Source: Neurospora tetrasperma FGSC 2508 (taxonomy: Eukaryota; Ascomycota; Sordariomycetes; Sordariales; Sordariaceae). From it: a DNA stretch of 64,000 nt. The notes under the pieces were generated by a model. The model was not told where the DNA came from, ran no database searches, and was given only the letters and a program-made list of their open reading frames with translations. Both the position numbers and the translations under genes were made by a program. Shown here in pieces: positions 22,501-33,453 of this stretch. Location of the stretch: the NCBI RefSeq assembly GCF_000213175.1, contig NW_009799103.1, positions 1,500,977 through 1,564,976 of the forward strand, written 5' to 3'. How positions within the stretch are numbered: the stretch's first letter is position 1; each line of letters opens with the position of its first letter.

Positions 22501-23302
22501 TTAGTAGTTGCCTTGGGGGTAAACGTCGACCCAAGTCTGGCTGATAGGATCCCAAAGTCTCTGTAAGCCTCCGGGAGTAGGGAAGGAAGGGATGTGAATC
22601 AAGGGATCTTGTTGGGCAGAGGTCTCGTTAATTCTGGCTAGAATTCGGGAACGCTGACGGAAGTATTCAAAGTCAGAATCTTCGCTTCCTGTTTCGCTGT
22701 GAGCGTAATCGTCCTCGTGTCCGTTATCGTCCGTTTCAGGGATGTAAGAAGGTGTTTGGTCTGAAAATGGTCAGCGTCTGTTCCCAGGTACGGTAGAACT
22801 GCTTGTAACATACACTCTTCAGCGTCACTGACACTGTAAGAATCTCCGTAGGGCTCTTCAGAGTCCTCGGCTTTGTCTCCAAGGAAAACCTCGGTCTGCC
22901 AGAGGATACGGTCGTTGGCGTCGTAGAAAGCACCAAGTAGCAAGACAGCCCAGCAACCCAGATCAGGGGATGCGTGAGTGACTTGAGTTATAACGCACTT
23001 GACTGCCGGGTAGGGCAAGTCTACTGTACCTTCCCACTCTTCGATATGAGGAGAGGCCACGGTTGAGGCTCGTTGTCGGCGGTCTCCCAGGCGAGAGGAC
23101 TGCCGATGAAGGAGTGTGAGGGCTGAGGGCGGGTACCCTGAAAGCGGTAATGCGAATAGTGACGAGTGGTCGAGAGAATGCTTGCTGGGCTGATCTTGTT
23201 CGCGATGAAGAGAAAGAGGAAAGGAACAGAAGGAGTGTACGACGTGGGCTTTAAGTACTCCAGGATACGGTGGTACCTCCACGAAAAGTTTGACAGCTTC
23301 AT
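22501..23302 (-). CDS. uncharacterised protein
   Basis: Proposed exons are 23302-23137, 23023-22814 and 22760-22501, giving 211 residues. The last intron (53 nt, GTATGT...TTTTCAG) is secure because it joins two coding frames. The first intron (23136-23024) is my best frame-keeping choice, and the 5' exon is uncertain; reading on without it also stays open upstream. The most convincing segment is CVITQVTHASPDLGCWAVLL followed by GAFYDANDRILWQTEVFLGD, then an acidic Ser/Asp/Glu-rich linker. The tail is FEYFRQRSRILARI plus LQRLWDPISQTWVDVYPQGN. I do not recognise the family. See the downstream gene for the 15-bp spacing. Confidence 0.6.
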
Positions 23303-24324
23303 GATGCCATGGCTGTAAGGAGACCCCTTGTGATCGAGTTCTGTGACAAGATAAGACCATATCGCTACCCTCTGGGTAACCACGACGGTGAAGAGACGAC
23401 TAAGCGGTTGGGTTGTTGGTTGGAAGTCGACTGTCTGGTCTTCTGAAGCTCAGTTTGCCTGACAGACATCTTGGGCAACGCAAGCTTCGTGACAGGGTAG
23501 AATTCACAGACCGAATGCTTCTTGGATCATGAAGACATCTGTCCCATTTTGTTGTGTCATGGGAACACCTATCTCGCAAGTTGATGCCTCAGCACACATC
23601 GGACTGATGACCGCAATTTCCCCTGACTGATAGCGAGGGGCCAGTGACTCGGTGTTTGACATTCTTGACCGGCCAAGTCTGAGCACGACATGCTCTGGAA
23701 CCTCTGGCCAGTCATCCATAACGTCCAAAAAGAGAACCAACAGCCAGAAGATAACGGCTGATAGATCAGCCGTTGCAGACGGAAAGAGTTGAACCAATGC
23801 AGTTTTACAGCTGAAGAATCGAAGATTAACTCGAGTCACGACGATCAATGCCATCTCTGCATGATAATCGGGGTGCCCTGAGGTGCGATCGAGGTGTGAA
23901 TCATTCACTGTTCATTTCACGACCAGACGAGGAAGCGTTGGTGACAATTGGTAAGACCGATGACGTTACCCAATCCCACGTATCCCTTCTGTTATACTTT
24001 GGTTAGTCATCACCCGTTGACCGATGGTTTGGCGCGGGAAATCGCAATACACATGAAAATTGAGCACTGTGACGAGGAATCCAATAACAAGTCTTGTATC
24101 TACTCACATTCTGTAGCCTGTGAGCGGTGTGGAGAGGAGGCTCCTCGCTCTTTGATCTAGCTGCTTCGAATCGCTGGCTTCCTCCATCAATGTTCGGTGA
24201 CACACAGATATGCGCTCTCCCTTGGCATGCCCCATGTGGTGACATGCTTCATCTTCTCCCAACTCTCTCGAATCTGGAAAAGCGTCCAGCACTAGGGGCG
24301 ACCAAATATTGAAATATGTTGGCG
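23303..24324. other. intergenic region
   Basis: No supported gene. A minus-strand frame at 23504-23908 (134 codons) has no domain, signal or splice support. The region would hold the leader of the unknown gene and the tail of the ankyrin gene. Confidence 0.5.
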
Positions 24325-25154
24325 TCAATCGCCCACATCCACATCTCTCCCAACCAGTTTCACAAATGCCCCCTTCATCCTATCCTTCTTGGACAGCGGT
24401 GGTGGTGCCGACTGGGTTTCCTCCGCCTCTCGTTTTGCAGTCTTCCTCTTTTGCACCTCATTGACCAATCCCTTCAAATAGACCTCTGCCTGAACAGTAG
24501 CGCTGTACTCGCCAGGCGTCCAGCTCCAGACGTTCTTTCTGCCCGGATCCGCCCCAGCGGCCAAGAGCGTCCTCAGTACCAAAAGGTTCCCATTGCCGCT
24601 AGCAAAGTGCAGCGCCGTGTTTCCATCCAGGTCTGCTTGCGCCAGCGCAGCAGGAGCTCCGCCGGGAGCCCAAGTAAGCAGGATCTGCACAACGGTATCG
24701 TGGCCGTTCAGACTAGCCTCCATGACGGCATCGCGGCCGCGAATATCCTGACGCAAGATGGACTGCGGGTCGTTTTCGCACAGGAAGTGGACGATTTCGG
24801 TATGACCGGCCGAGGCTGCTAGCATGAGTGCGGTTTGGTGTTCATCGTTTAGTGCGGGGGTGCCCTCTTCGTGACCGAGTTCGACAAGGATCTTGCAGAT
24901 GGAGAGATGGCCGAGAGAAGCGGCTAGGTGGAGGTTCGAGTTCGCATTCCCGCAGATGGAATGATCGGGGTTGTGGAGGAGATAAGGGTGAGAGCGGAGG
25001 ATGCGCTTGACGAGGAGGTGGTCGTTTATGTGGATTGCGCGCCGAAGGCGGATCGAGGGATCAATCCTGAGGAGGGAGACCAGCAAGGTTAGTAGGTAGT
25101 CACAGTCAGTCACTCTCTTTTTGACTCGATTCGTCATTTGGGGCGGTTTTACAT
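24325..25154 (-). CDS. ankyrin-repeat protein (Avo2-like)
   Basis: Main exon 25066-24325 with an upstream intron 25152-25067 (86 nt, GTAAAA donor, TACTAAC branch site, CCTCAG acceptor). Splicing joins AT (25154-25153) to G (25066) and makes a start codon giving MIDPSIRLRRAIHIND and 247 residues. Unspliced RNA reads ATG-TAA at this point. An alternative is a longer exon 1 in the same frame starting at 25349, but its sequence does not look coding. Ankyrin repeats cover about residues 40-200 (NSNLHLAASLGHLSICKILV, QTALMLAASAGHTEIVHFLC, DAVMEASLNGHDTVVQILL, NTALHFASGNGNLLVLRTLL). The start RLRRAIHINDHLLVKRILRS resembles yeast Avo2, an ankyrin subunit of TORC2. A basic Lys-rich tail follows. The Avo2 link is a resemblance, not proof. 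Confidence 0.82.
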
Positions 25155-26527
25155 GTTTGCGTAGAGAGCGTGTGTATTAGCACGTCCATTCTCTAGAGGA
25201 CCGAGGTGTTGTCTGAGGAAAACCCCCTCATGGTAGGAGGTCTGGTGCGGCGTCGGACGACTTGTGGATGGATGATGGTTTTGTGTTGGCGGACTGCCGA
25301 TGCATGTTTGGTGGCCGGACGGAGGATGGCGGGGCAATGGCCCAAACAAACAACTGCAGTGGAAGCTGCGCCTTGTGATCGCGATCCAGCGCCAATGGAT
25401 TTGCCAAGCGGGGGAAGTCTCAGGCCGTTTTAAGTCCGGCCCGGCTTATCGGCGCTTCCTGTGCTTAGGTCAGACATTACACACCAGCCACCAAAACAAC
25501 ACCCATGGCGGACAGAGGTATTCGACAAAGGCATTGGAGACGAGATAATGGTATTGTACCTCTAACCTTCAAAACCTCAAATCGCGGATGGATGCAACGC
25601 TGTGGGCCTGTCAATCCCCCAAACCTTAGCGGGCTTAACGCCCATACGACGTTACAATTAGTGGGAACATACGCGGAACAGTTAGCGCTAGACTGCATGG
25701 GTGTTAATCTTGGCGCCCGGTCGTCCCGTCGCCCATCCTCCTCCACTTCTGCTGGCGACAACGCCAACGACAACTACGTTGACAACAACAAAACTTGGAT
25801 ATCACAGACATTGACGACTTGGACCAATCAGATACGTATTTCCTATCTCGAACGAGTCTCAGAGTAAAAATTTACGCTTGCAATGGTGGCCATAAGCAAC
25901 GGCCATTCTGCTATTCGAGAGTGTCCGGACCGTGTTCAACAGTGCCCAAAACGCCAAGAACCGTGAATAGCTTCATGCTATGACCTTTGAAAAAGCTGAA
26001 AATTCTAAAGTGACGACTCTGTACAAGGCCAAAGAATGATTGCCATCTTCTGACAGGTTTCGCATCAGAAAGTCTCAGTGAAGTACATGGGAAAGTCGGT
26101 ACCCTGTAGTCAAGGGCACACGCATCACCAATCGCTTCACCCGTCGAGCTCCGCCAAGTACTAACCGTGACTCAAGGGATGTGTTTGCCCGTGACAAGAT
26201 GATCAAGCTTGCAGTGGTTATTATATAAACACCACCTCTCGGAAGAAACTTACACATCCAAACCCTTGTGAATCACCCAAGTCCAAGTCTCTTCACAATG
26301 TTATTACACTTTCTTGGACATTTCGGTACGATGACATACACCGCCTTATGACTAGCCCGGTGGATCACCAGTATATATACTCTCTCGTGTATAAAACCAC
26401 CTTTGTGTGCCGCTCGACAACGACGTAGGTTTCGAGTGTAGAACACGTTTACTCGAATTGATCTGTCAGGGCCCGGAGGAGCAGTACATTGAACAGAACC
26501 CAAACCTTTTAACAAGCACTGCACAAC
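25155..26527. other. intergenic region between divergent genes
   Basis: No supported gene. A 120-codon plus-strand frame at 25505-25867 begins in a good context (CACCCATGG) but its product has no recognisable features, so I leave it out. Promoters of the ankyrin gene and the acyltransferase-like gene should lie here. Confidence 0.5.
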
Positions 26528-27469
26528 ATGGGCTCCATAACATATTTCACGGATTCCCCTCCGAGCCTACCCCCAACCGAACACGTCCTGACCGCCCTCG
26601 ACAACGTTCAAACTCGCGGCTACCACTGTCGAGCCCTGCTCCTCCCCTGGCCACACTCCCTCTGCGCAGCCATTCTCGAGCCGGCCCTGATCCGCACTCT
26701 CCTCCCCGACTTCTCCTTTCTCGCTTCATGTCAACTCGGTCCCGCCTCGGCCGCTTCCTCAACCATTTCTGATCACGATGCCATCGACACGCCTGACCCT
26801 GATCCCTATACCAATGCTAGTAGACCCCCTCATCGCTCCTCCAACCCTAACACCAACCGGAACTTCGCCTTGCAACATCTCAGTAACCTTACACAAGGCG
26901 ACATAGTGTACATGTACTTTGAAGGCGGGAGAGATCCAAGTCACCTCCTCCGTCCCGGTCCCCATCCGCTCGAGCGTCTTCCAGAAGAGCGGTCCAATAC
27001 TGACGGTGACGAGGATGCATACACCGCCGCCGCCGCCGCCCACAGACTACAACTCTACCTCCGCCTCCCAATCCAGACTCCAGAAGAGGCCGTCCGTCAG
27101 TTGATCACCCACCATGCAGAGCAAAGGTTGGAAATGTCTTTTGAGGAACTAATCCAGGGCCCCTATCCGTTCCGCGTTCCTGACATTTGTTTCCGAATTC
27201 CTCCTCTCGACGGCCGAATGGATTTTCCCAGATATGGACCACCTCGTCATTCTCGGTTAGTTGATGCCATGACCGTCCAGCGCAGTAGGCTTCTTGGAGG
27301 AGGCGAATTCTCATCATCATCAGACGCAACGGGAATGGTCCTGGGGATTGCGATACACCAGGCTGTAGCAGATGCGGCAGACGTCGAAGTCATCATGTCA
27401 AGGCTGAGGAGGGAGCTTTTGAGAGAGGTTGGTGTTGGATTTGAACACGAAGGGGACATGCTTCGCTGA
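26528..27469 (+). CDS. BAHD/Tri101-like acyltransferase, N-terminal half
   Basis: Open frame of 313 residues from an ATG in ACAACATGG. The N-terminus (MGSITYFTDSPPSLPPTEHV, then LLLPWP) and the later segment GMVLGIAIHQAVADAADVEV resemble fungal trichothecene-3-O-acetyltransferase-like enzymes of the BAHD fold. The catalytic HxxxD motif is altered: family members read H-H-A-V-x-D-G, whereas here Gln278 stands at the position of the catalytic His. His277 is one residue early and Asp282 is kept. The frame ends in a stop soon after. Coding resumes at 28297 with what looks like the C-terminal half. The frames could be joined by an 848-nt intron (donor GTTGGT at 27428, acceptor CCTAG ending 28275, phase 0), giving 640 residues. 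That intron would be unusually long for this genome, so two genes or a decayed gene remain possible. Confidence 0.65.
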   Translation: MGSITYFTDSPPSLPPTEHVLTALDNVQTRGYHCRALLLPWPHSLCAAILEPALIRTLLPDFSFLASCQLGPASAASSTISDHDAIDTPDPDPYTNASRPPHRSSNPNTNRNFALQHLSNLTQGDIVYMYFEGGRDPSHLLRPGPHPLERLPEERSNTDGDEDAYTAAAAAHRLQLYLRLPIQTPEEAVRQLITHHAEQRLEMSFEELIQGPYPFRVPDICFRIPPLDGRMDFPRYGPPRHSRLVDAMTVQRSRLLGGGEFSSSSDATGMVLGIAIHQAVADAADVEVIMSRLRRELLREVGVGFEHEGDMLR

Positions 27470-28100
27470 GCAAGGCCATTTAGTCGGGCGAAATCAGAGA
27501 GGCAGAGAATGAAGGAATTGGAAAGGCAATGCTAAATCATTGGTTGTTCCGCCAACTACCATAGAAGTTGCAGCCAGATGGCACTCACTGTAAGCTCAAA
27601 GCTTTAATACTTGATTACCTGGCTCTCTGGCATGAGGTCGTAGTCAATCAATACTTTGGAAAGAACTCTAACTACATTGTGGTTATTGACAAACTATCTT
27701 TGGGTCGGTGGTACTGGCAGTCGTACTGGAAGAGGCTCTGTGTGAGTGTTTCCTTCCCGTCGTGCGCCGTTTTGTTTTGGGTTGTCTTGTATCGTTCGCT
27801 TTGTCTTGATTTATTTTATATATTTCGTTTTATTTCCGTTGGTATCTTTACCGTCACGCTGGTAACTCTTGTGAAGCACACGCACGTGTTGTGGAAGTGT
27901 TTCAGGTCAAGGAAAGTTTGTGGCGACGCACTGGCATAGTTCATCCGATATCATGAATCGGTCGGAGATGTGTTTGCATGAACTCCTATTCGGCAATACA
28001 AGGATCGTCCCTTCCTTTCAGTTCCCCGCATGGTGAGGGCTGGTAGGGGAGCCAAAAAGAAAAAAGAAATTAAGATCTGGACCTGACAGAGAGGGGAAAA

Positions 28101-28133
<33 letters not shown>

Positions 28134-28296
28134 ACGCGCATGGTAGTCGTTGGTTACCTAACTTACATTTGATAGTTGATATCTGTCGCTTTCGACACGA
28201 ACAGCTAGCAGGACTAATATATTGATGCTGCAGATTCATCATCAACAATAGCAACAGTGACAACATCTTTCCTAGTATCATCTCACCACCTCCACC
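27470..28296. other. interval between the two acyltransferase halves
   Basis: 827 bases, noticeably richer in T and A than the flanking coding DNA, ending in a long interrupted A run (28097-28132). A 123-codon frame at 27568-27939 has no recognisable feature. It may be an intron, a promoter, or an insertion. Confidence 0.5.
28097..28132. repeat. poly(A) run, 36 bp with one G
   Basis: A23, one G, then A12 on the plus strand, between the two acyltransferase halves. Confidence 0.9.
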
Positions 28297-29298
28297 ATGG
28301 ACTCTCACAATGACGACTCTGCCTATAACAAAAATAACAATGAGGATCACCGCCTCATGACCTACCTCCGCCGTCCATACGACCCGGCATCTACTGACAT
28401 GCTCACCATCCGCACCAGCTGGGTTCGCACCGTGCACCGTGCCGCCCAAGCGTATCTCCATCAAATGGCCTCGACGCCGTCGGCCAGCAATATCACCGAA
28501 CAAGACATCTTGTACGCCTTTATTTGGCATCTGCTCACTCGAGCGCAAATCCATGGCAGCGGCAGCGGCAGCAGCAGCAACCATGACAGTGTCGTCCCCG
28601 GTAACAACCCCGTGGAAGTAGTAAAACTTGTCACCATCGTCGACGTCCGCAGCGCCCCCTCCCCTCCTACTCACACCCAAAGCCAGAACCAACTTCACCC
28701 TGACTACCCGGGCAAATACCCTCCTGCCATCGCCACCGTCCCTCTACGCCAGTTCCTCCGCCCAGTCATCACCGACGAGACAGGCATTCCTCATCTCCGG
28801 CAATACGCCATGCTTGCCTTTGCGATCCGCTCGGCCATCGAGGTCGTGCAAGCGCAAGGGCAAGCGCAGGCTGGCCAGGAAGATGCGCGGCGAGTTAAGA
28901 TGGCCGCGAAGAGGGATTCAAATGAAGGTTGCGGAAGGCCGTTGTGTATCTTTTCTCTTGAGCAAGCGAGAAGAGAGGCTTGGAAGGGGATAGGGTATGG
29001 AGAATCGCACGAGAGACGGATGGCGACGGTGGAGATTGGTTCTAGGAGGATGTCGTCGTCATCGAGGGAGGATGAGATGGAGATGGGATTGGGGGTACAC
29101 ACTGTGTATAAACCATCGACGTCGGCGAGCGCAGACTATCATGCGATTGTGTGTCCCACGAGTGAAGCGGCCCAATGGGGTACGGGAGACGGAAAATGGA
29201 GGGTGCAGCTGCATCTACATCCGCTGGCTAGGCAGTGGTTGAGGAGATGGATGGATGAGAAGCCTGAGGAGGCTGAGATTGAGCCGAGAATTCGGTGA
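28297..29298 (+). CDS. BAHD/Tri101-like acyltransferase, C-terminal half
   Basis: Open frame of 333 residues from CACCATGG. It fits the second half of the fungal acyltransferase fold. ASNITEQDILYAFIWHLLTR corresponds to the 'STNDALxALLWR' segment, and VVKLVTIVDVRSAPSPP to the 'VVDVRSRxSPP' strand. GKYPPAIATVPLRQFLR corresponds to the 'YLGN' region, and the end has ADYHAIVCPTSEAAQWGTGD followed by WRVQLHLHPLARQWLRR. The structural DFGWG motif is eroded to MGLG near residue 270. Low-complexity Gly/Ser, Gln and Asn runs interrupt the domain. Together with the changed HxxxD in the first half this argues against ordinary acyl transfer. It might be an exon of one gene with 26528-27427, a separate gene, or part of a pseudogene. 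Confidence 0.62.
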   Translation: MDSHNDDSAYNKNNNEDHRLMTYLRRPYDPASTDMLTIRTSWVRTVHRAAQAYLHQMASTPSASNITEQDILYAFIWHLLTRAQIHGSGSGSSSNHDSVVPGNNPVEVVKLVTIVDVRSAPSPPTHTQSQNQLHPDYPGKYPPAIATVPLRQFLRPVITDETGIPHLRQYAMLAFAIRSAIEVVQAQGQAQAGQEDARRVKMAAKRDSNEGCGRPLCIFSLEQARREAWKGIGYGESHERRMATVEIGSRRMSSSSREDEMEMGLGVHTVYKPSTSASADYHAIVCPTSEAAQWGTGDGKWRVQLHLHPLARQWLRRWMDEKPEEAEIEPRIR

Positions 29299-31506
29299 GT
29301 TGGGTGGACGAAGGCAAATTGGGAACCGGAAGAAAACAGGGTATTTGGAGAATCCTGGTACATATGTGAGTGCGTGTAGCTTTAAATATCAGACGAAGAG
29401 AGGATTTTGATCTAACGAAGCAAGGAAAAAATTGGATGGGATTTACGGCGTAGGAACTGAAAATATTGACTTTGTACGTTTATCGTAACCAAAGCCAATG
29501 TCGGTTTGCCATGGTCAGTAATATGCCCTACGGCTCACCCGCGGGAGCTCCGTACCTGAAATCGAATCTTGTTAGGAAGCGGAGACGGTAGCGGCCGGCA
29601 CGTCGCAGCAAGGCGGGCCGCCAAGTGGGATCCGGACTTTTGACTATGCCACTCAGCATGAGATCGAAACAGGAAGGGTAGCACAAGGCCGGCGGAAACG
29701 GCGCCAAAAGCATCCAGTCTCCGATATGTCTTCAAATAGCGGAGAGGGGCGGCACGGTCGTTGACTTCCGGAGAGTGTCTTCGTCCCGATTAAAGATAGG
29801 TGGATGCCCGGAGCAGCCGTACGGATTTGGTGGGTTTATCCCCGCTTGCGCGAAATATTTATCATCTACTTGTGAGATCAGCGCCAGCAGACACGGTAGA
29901 GCATGACGGGCGTGTGCCTCATGCCCATTTCAAAGGAGATTTTCCACGTTGCTTCTCCCGTCGGGGGTGGTGGGTAAGGTGTGGAGAGCTTACGTGGGCA
30001 GCCGGGCATGATAGTGTACCAATTGGGAAAAAAGCCAACCTTTAAAGGATTAGGACTCCATGGTTGCAGCCGATGAAGCATGACGGGGCAGAAAGGGGGC
30101 CGTCACAGGCATTGCACTCGCATCTTATCGTTTCAAGGCTTGTGAGGTTGGACATGGAAATGACGATCAGTGGTGACTGGTGACGACGATTTCTATGCTG
30201 GTTACCGTTGGAAGCGCGGTTGACGACAACATCGAAGAGACGCCGAAGCCGATAGATAGGAGCTCTTGAGAGCCTCTGGGCCTCTGTGGCATTGAATACT
30301 TGCTCGGAGGTGAACCTGGTCAATTCCAAGCAGAGATTTCTTTGTTGTCCCTGGTCAGTGACAAGTGTACATTTGCAGTGCTCCTGATCTAGGACCCAGC
30401 CGTGTGGTTCAGTGTCACGGTTCCGTCGGTGTTGGTCCCGTTCAGTTGCTTATGTGGCGAGACCGTTCTCGGCGTTGAACTTTGAAGCCAGGTCGGGCGG
30501 ATGATGAATCGGTAGGAACTCACGAAATTCAATTTCACACCCGGGCCTGCTGTAAGGTCCCAGCCCTCAAAGAATTCGTCAGGCAAGATGGGACCCTTGC
30601 GGGATGTGGTGTGTTCCTGCCCCTGCGGTACGGTAGCAACGGAAGCGGGTCCGCTAGGGGTAACGGCGTCTTGCCAGAACAGGTAATGATTGTCGCTCTT
30701 GGCCCGCACAGGTATCCATTCCTTTTCGTCGGCTTTTTATCGTCAGATTTCTCGTGTGCGAAAGCCCTCACTCCTCAGGCCATCTCCACTGCCATCAGTG
30801 ACCAACACACATTCCCGTTTCCCACATCGGAGTCGAATGGTTCCCCCCAGCGGATTCCGGCGGCGGTCTAACGGAATCTCACCAGCCCTTTTCTCTTTCT
30901 CCTCTTCGCAACCGTATAAGCCAAGAACTGACCAATTTTTAACTATCACCATCTGGACCCTTCCAATTTCTCGGGTTTGGGCATGTGACGAATGCACCTT
31001 GATGGTGCCGGCCCGATGGCTGACTTTGCACAGGGAAGTAGCATGTTGTATGATGCTTTACGAGGGCGGCGAAGGATGAGAGGACTTTGACATCATCAAC
31101 TTTAACGCCTTGCCCCTGTACCGATACCTGCGCCAAGGTGTAGAACACTCGCTCGCCAGAGACAGGTTCTCGAACCTAGAGGTATCTAGGTAGAAAGCTA
31201 TCTTCCACAGGGAGGGCAAGAAGCATGGAAGGGCGAGGGAGGGGCCGATATCGCTCTTTCCGTCATGTCGCCGTCGACGTCGCCGGGTGGCCGCTGCTCG
31301 CGTGGAAGCAGCAAATCTGTCATGGAGTTCTGCGGTCGATTGGCGTTCCTGCCGCGCAAAGACGTGGAGAGAAACAACAAGCGCATGCGGCACCCTGTCC
31401 GACCGGCCAAGTCATCACACATTGCCGTGGCCCCTTCATGCCTTGGTTGTGATGGTGGGCCACTGGGCGAAGGTGGGTGGGCCGTTGGCATCAGTCAGAA
31501 TAATCG

Positions 31507-31515
31507 ATCAGATAA
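31507..31515 (+). promoter_or_regulatory. iron-regulatory GATA-factor site ATCAGATAA
   Basis: Perfect match to ATCWGATAA, the known target of the fungal iron-dependent GATA repressors (SRE in Neurospora, SreA, Urbs1). It lies 13 bp from a second perfect site, 1.9 kb upstream of the siderophore transporter start. Confidence 0.6.
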
Positions 31516-31519
31516 GATG

Positions 31520-31528
31520 ATCTGATAA
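31520..31528 (+). promoter_or_regulatory. iron-regulatory GATA-factor site ATCTGATAA
   Basis: Second perfect ATCWGATAA site of a close pair in the same orientation; spacing between the two site starts is 13 bp. Confidence 0.6.
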
Positions 31529-33212
31529 AAATTTCTGCGACTTGGCAAAGTGGAACTTAGGTTAAGGTGCGGGGCCTCTGCGTTACGATTGGCTTTGTTT
31601 AACCAGGGGCATCCTGGATTGGTGGAATCATGGGTGGTGGATCATTCCAATAGTACCGGTCTTCACGTTTGTCAAAATTGGTACTGAACGCGATCTGTCT
31701 TGATGGACACATGACGGTTTCAAGTGGAAAGATGCTGTATTTGAAAAAGGGACACGCTGCTCTATCAACTGTAATCACAATCACAGAAGTGTTAAATGTC
31801 AAACATTCGATTGAGAGAGCTGAATCGAAAGTCAACTCAACTGGTAACCGAGAGGCCCTTCACTCTGCGATAGGAACTGGAATAGCTTTCCGGCTTGGAA
31901 GACGGATCCCCAAAAATGCAAGACGTAATCGACCCATCGATACCATCGTCGAGAAAACACACCGCTGCTTCACAAAGCTCCAGTGTAAAATCCGAATGTG
32001 TGAACAATAGAAGTAACGATAGCCCAGTGACAACGGGTTTTGGTGTCAACTTGTTGAACTTCGGGGCAGAACACATAACATAGAACACGCTCAAAACGAC
32101 ACAGCACCCCGATTTTGTTCGGATCAGAGTATGGTACTGCAACCGACACTTGTACCATCTGTCAAAGAGCTATCGAAGGTCACAGACAACGTTCGACATT
32201 ACGAATTACAGTAAGTTGGGGTACGGAACTTACAGTAGGTCAGCCCAGTTTAGTTATAACACCGAGTCCAGACTTCAATCCTAGCCGACAGCCAACAGTG
32301 CCCGCACTTCTCCGAGAGGCTTCACTGCAGCTGGGGTGACAATGCATCGTTTTTCTTCCATCTTGCCGCGTGGGTTGTGGGATACAGTACATATATATGT
32401 AGGTAATGGCATGCCCGGCTTGTCCACTTTGACGGCGCCTCTGGGCTCCATTGCCACGTTGGGCCCCTTAGGTCTTCCTTTTCTGCTCACCCCATCGTTC
32501 TCCCCGTCACCGGCGTCAAGATAACTGCCCTGCATATTCATCACACCTAGCCATGTAACTTGAAGATATTCGCTGCCGCGCAACCGCCTCGGGAAGGATC
32601 TGAACAAGGGGATCCCCATCCCGTCCTTTCGCGGACCCTTTCTGGCTGTCCCGTCTCGGCCGGATTTTGCAGAGGCTGTCGCCATGGCCGGCTCTTGAGG
32701 CGTTGGGACCTAGTTGGGACTTGGGAGAGTCTCCAAACCAGAACGGCGCAATGCCCTTTTCGGTCTCTACTGTGTTGGCTGCATGCCTGTGGTCCCCACC
32801 GAATTGACAGTCATTTTGCCTCTGCAGTGAGCTACCTGGCTCAATGTAACCTTGCGATCCTGCCCCTGCTGCCTCTAGTCCTCCACTTCCGGCCTTTCGG
32901 CCCAACCACACAGAAACCGCGGACGCCAGAGCACTCCACCCCGCTCCACCCCACGGCACACCTCAAGCTCCAACCGAGCTCCACCGGCCACGCCGTACAA
33001 CGTACCGCGTTTTCTCACTTGATTCAGTTTCACCCAAACTCACTCAACTGGGTATAGCGCCGCGTATGTTCGTCCTCAACCAATCGTCCATTCACTTAAT
33101 GCGGGTCAAAAGACTTTCTGGAAACGATGCGGCAATTGGATTGGTTGGAGAGAAACTGTATCGGGCTAGAAGAAACAGTATAGATGGTGTCCATCCGCCT
33201 TGCGCAACTTCG

Positions 33213-33221
33213 ATCTGATAA
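33213..33221 (+). promoter_or_regulatory. iron-regulatory GATA-factor site ATCTGATAA
   Basis: Perfect site 241 bp upstream of the siderophore transporter start and 4 bp before a TATAAA box, well placed for repression when iron is plentiful. Confidence 0.75.
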
Positions 33222-33225
33222 GTAA

Positions 33226-33231
33226 TATAAA
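33226..33231 (+). promoter_or_regulatory. TATA box of the siderophore transporter
   Basis: TATAAA lying between the two proximal ATCTGATAA sites, 228 bp before the start codon. Confidence 0.55.
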
Positions 33232-33275
33232 CTTCGATCCCGCTCCCGACTCTCCCCTCCTCCCGTTCTCCTTTG

Positions 33276-33284
33276 ATCTGATAA
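33276..33284 (+). promoter_or_regulatory. iron-regulatory GATA-factor site ATCTGATAA
   Basis: Fourth perfect site, 45 bp downstream of the TATA box and 178 bp before the start codon. Confidence 0.75.
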
Positions 33285-33453
33285 TCTGCCTTCCACCCCC
33301 CCAAACCTCCTTCCCTCATCTTCCTATCTTTCCATACCTTTTCCTTCCCACCGACTGGAGGCTGGTTCTCAACTGACCCGGATCGTGGTTCAACGGAGAC
33401 ATTTTCTTAATTCTTCATACTTATCGGCTACTCAGCTCCGTTCTTCCTTCACC

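Larger units (their letters stand above)
29299..33453. other. 4.2-kb gene-poor stretch upstream of the siderophore transporter
   Basis: No gene I can support; many frames of 60-165 codons overlap on both strands without domains or splice logic. It contains a pair of ATCWGATAA sites at 31.5 kb and two more close to the transporter. Confidence 0.5.

Noticed and set aside
25505-25867. 120-codon plus-strand frame in good start context (CACCCATGG)
   Set aside because: No domain or conserved feel and lies in a divergent promoter region; cannot be supported without RNA or homologs.
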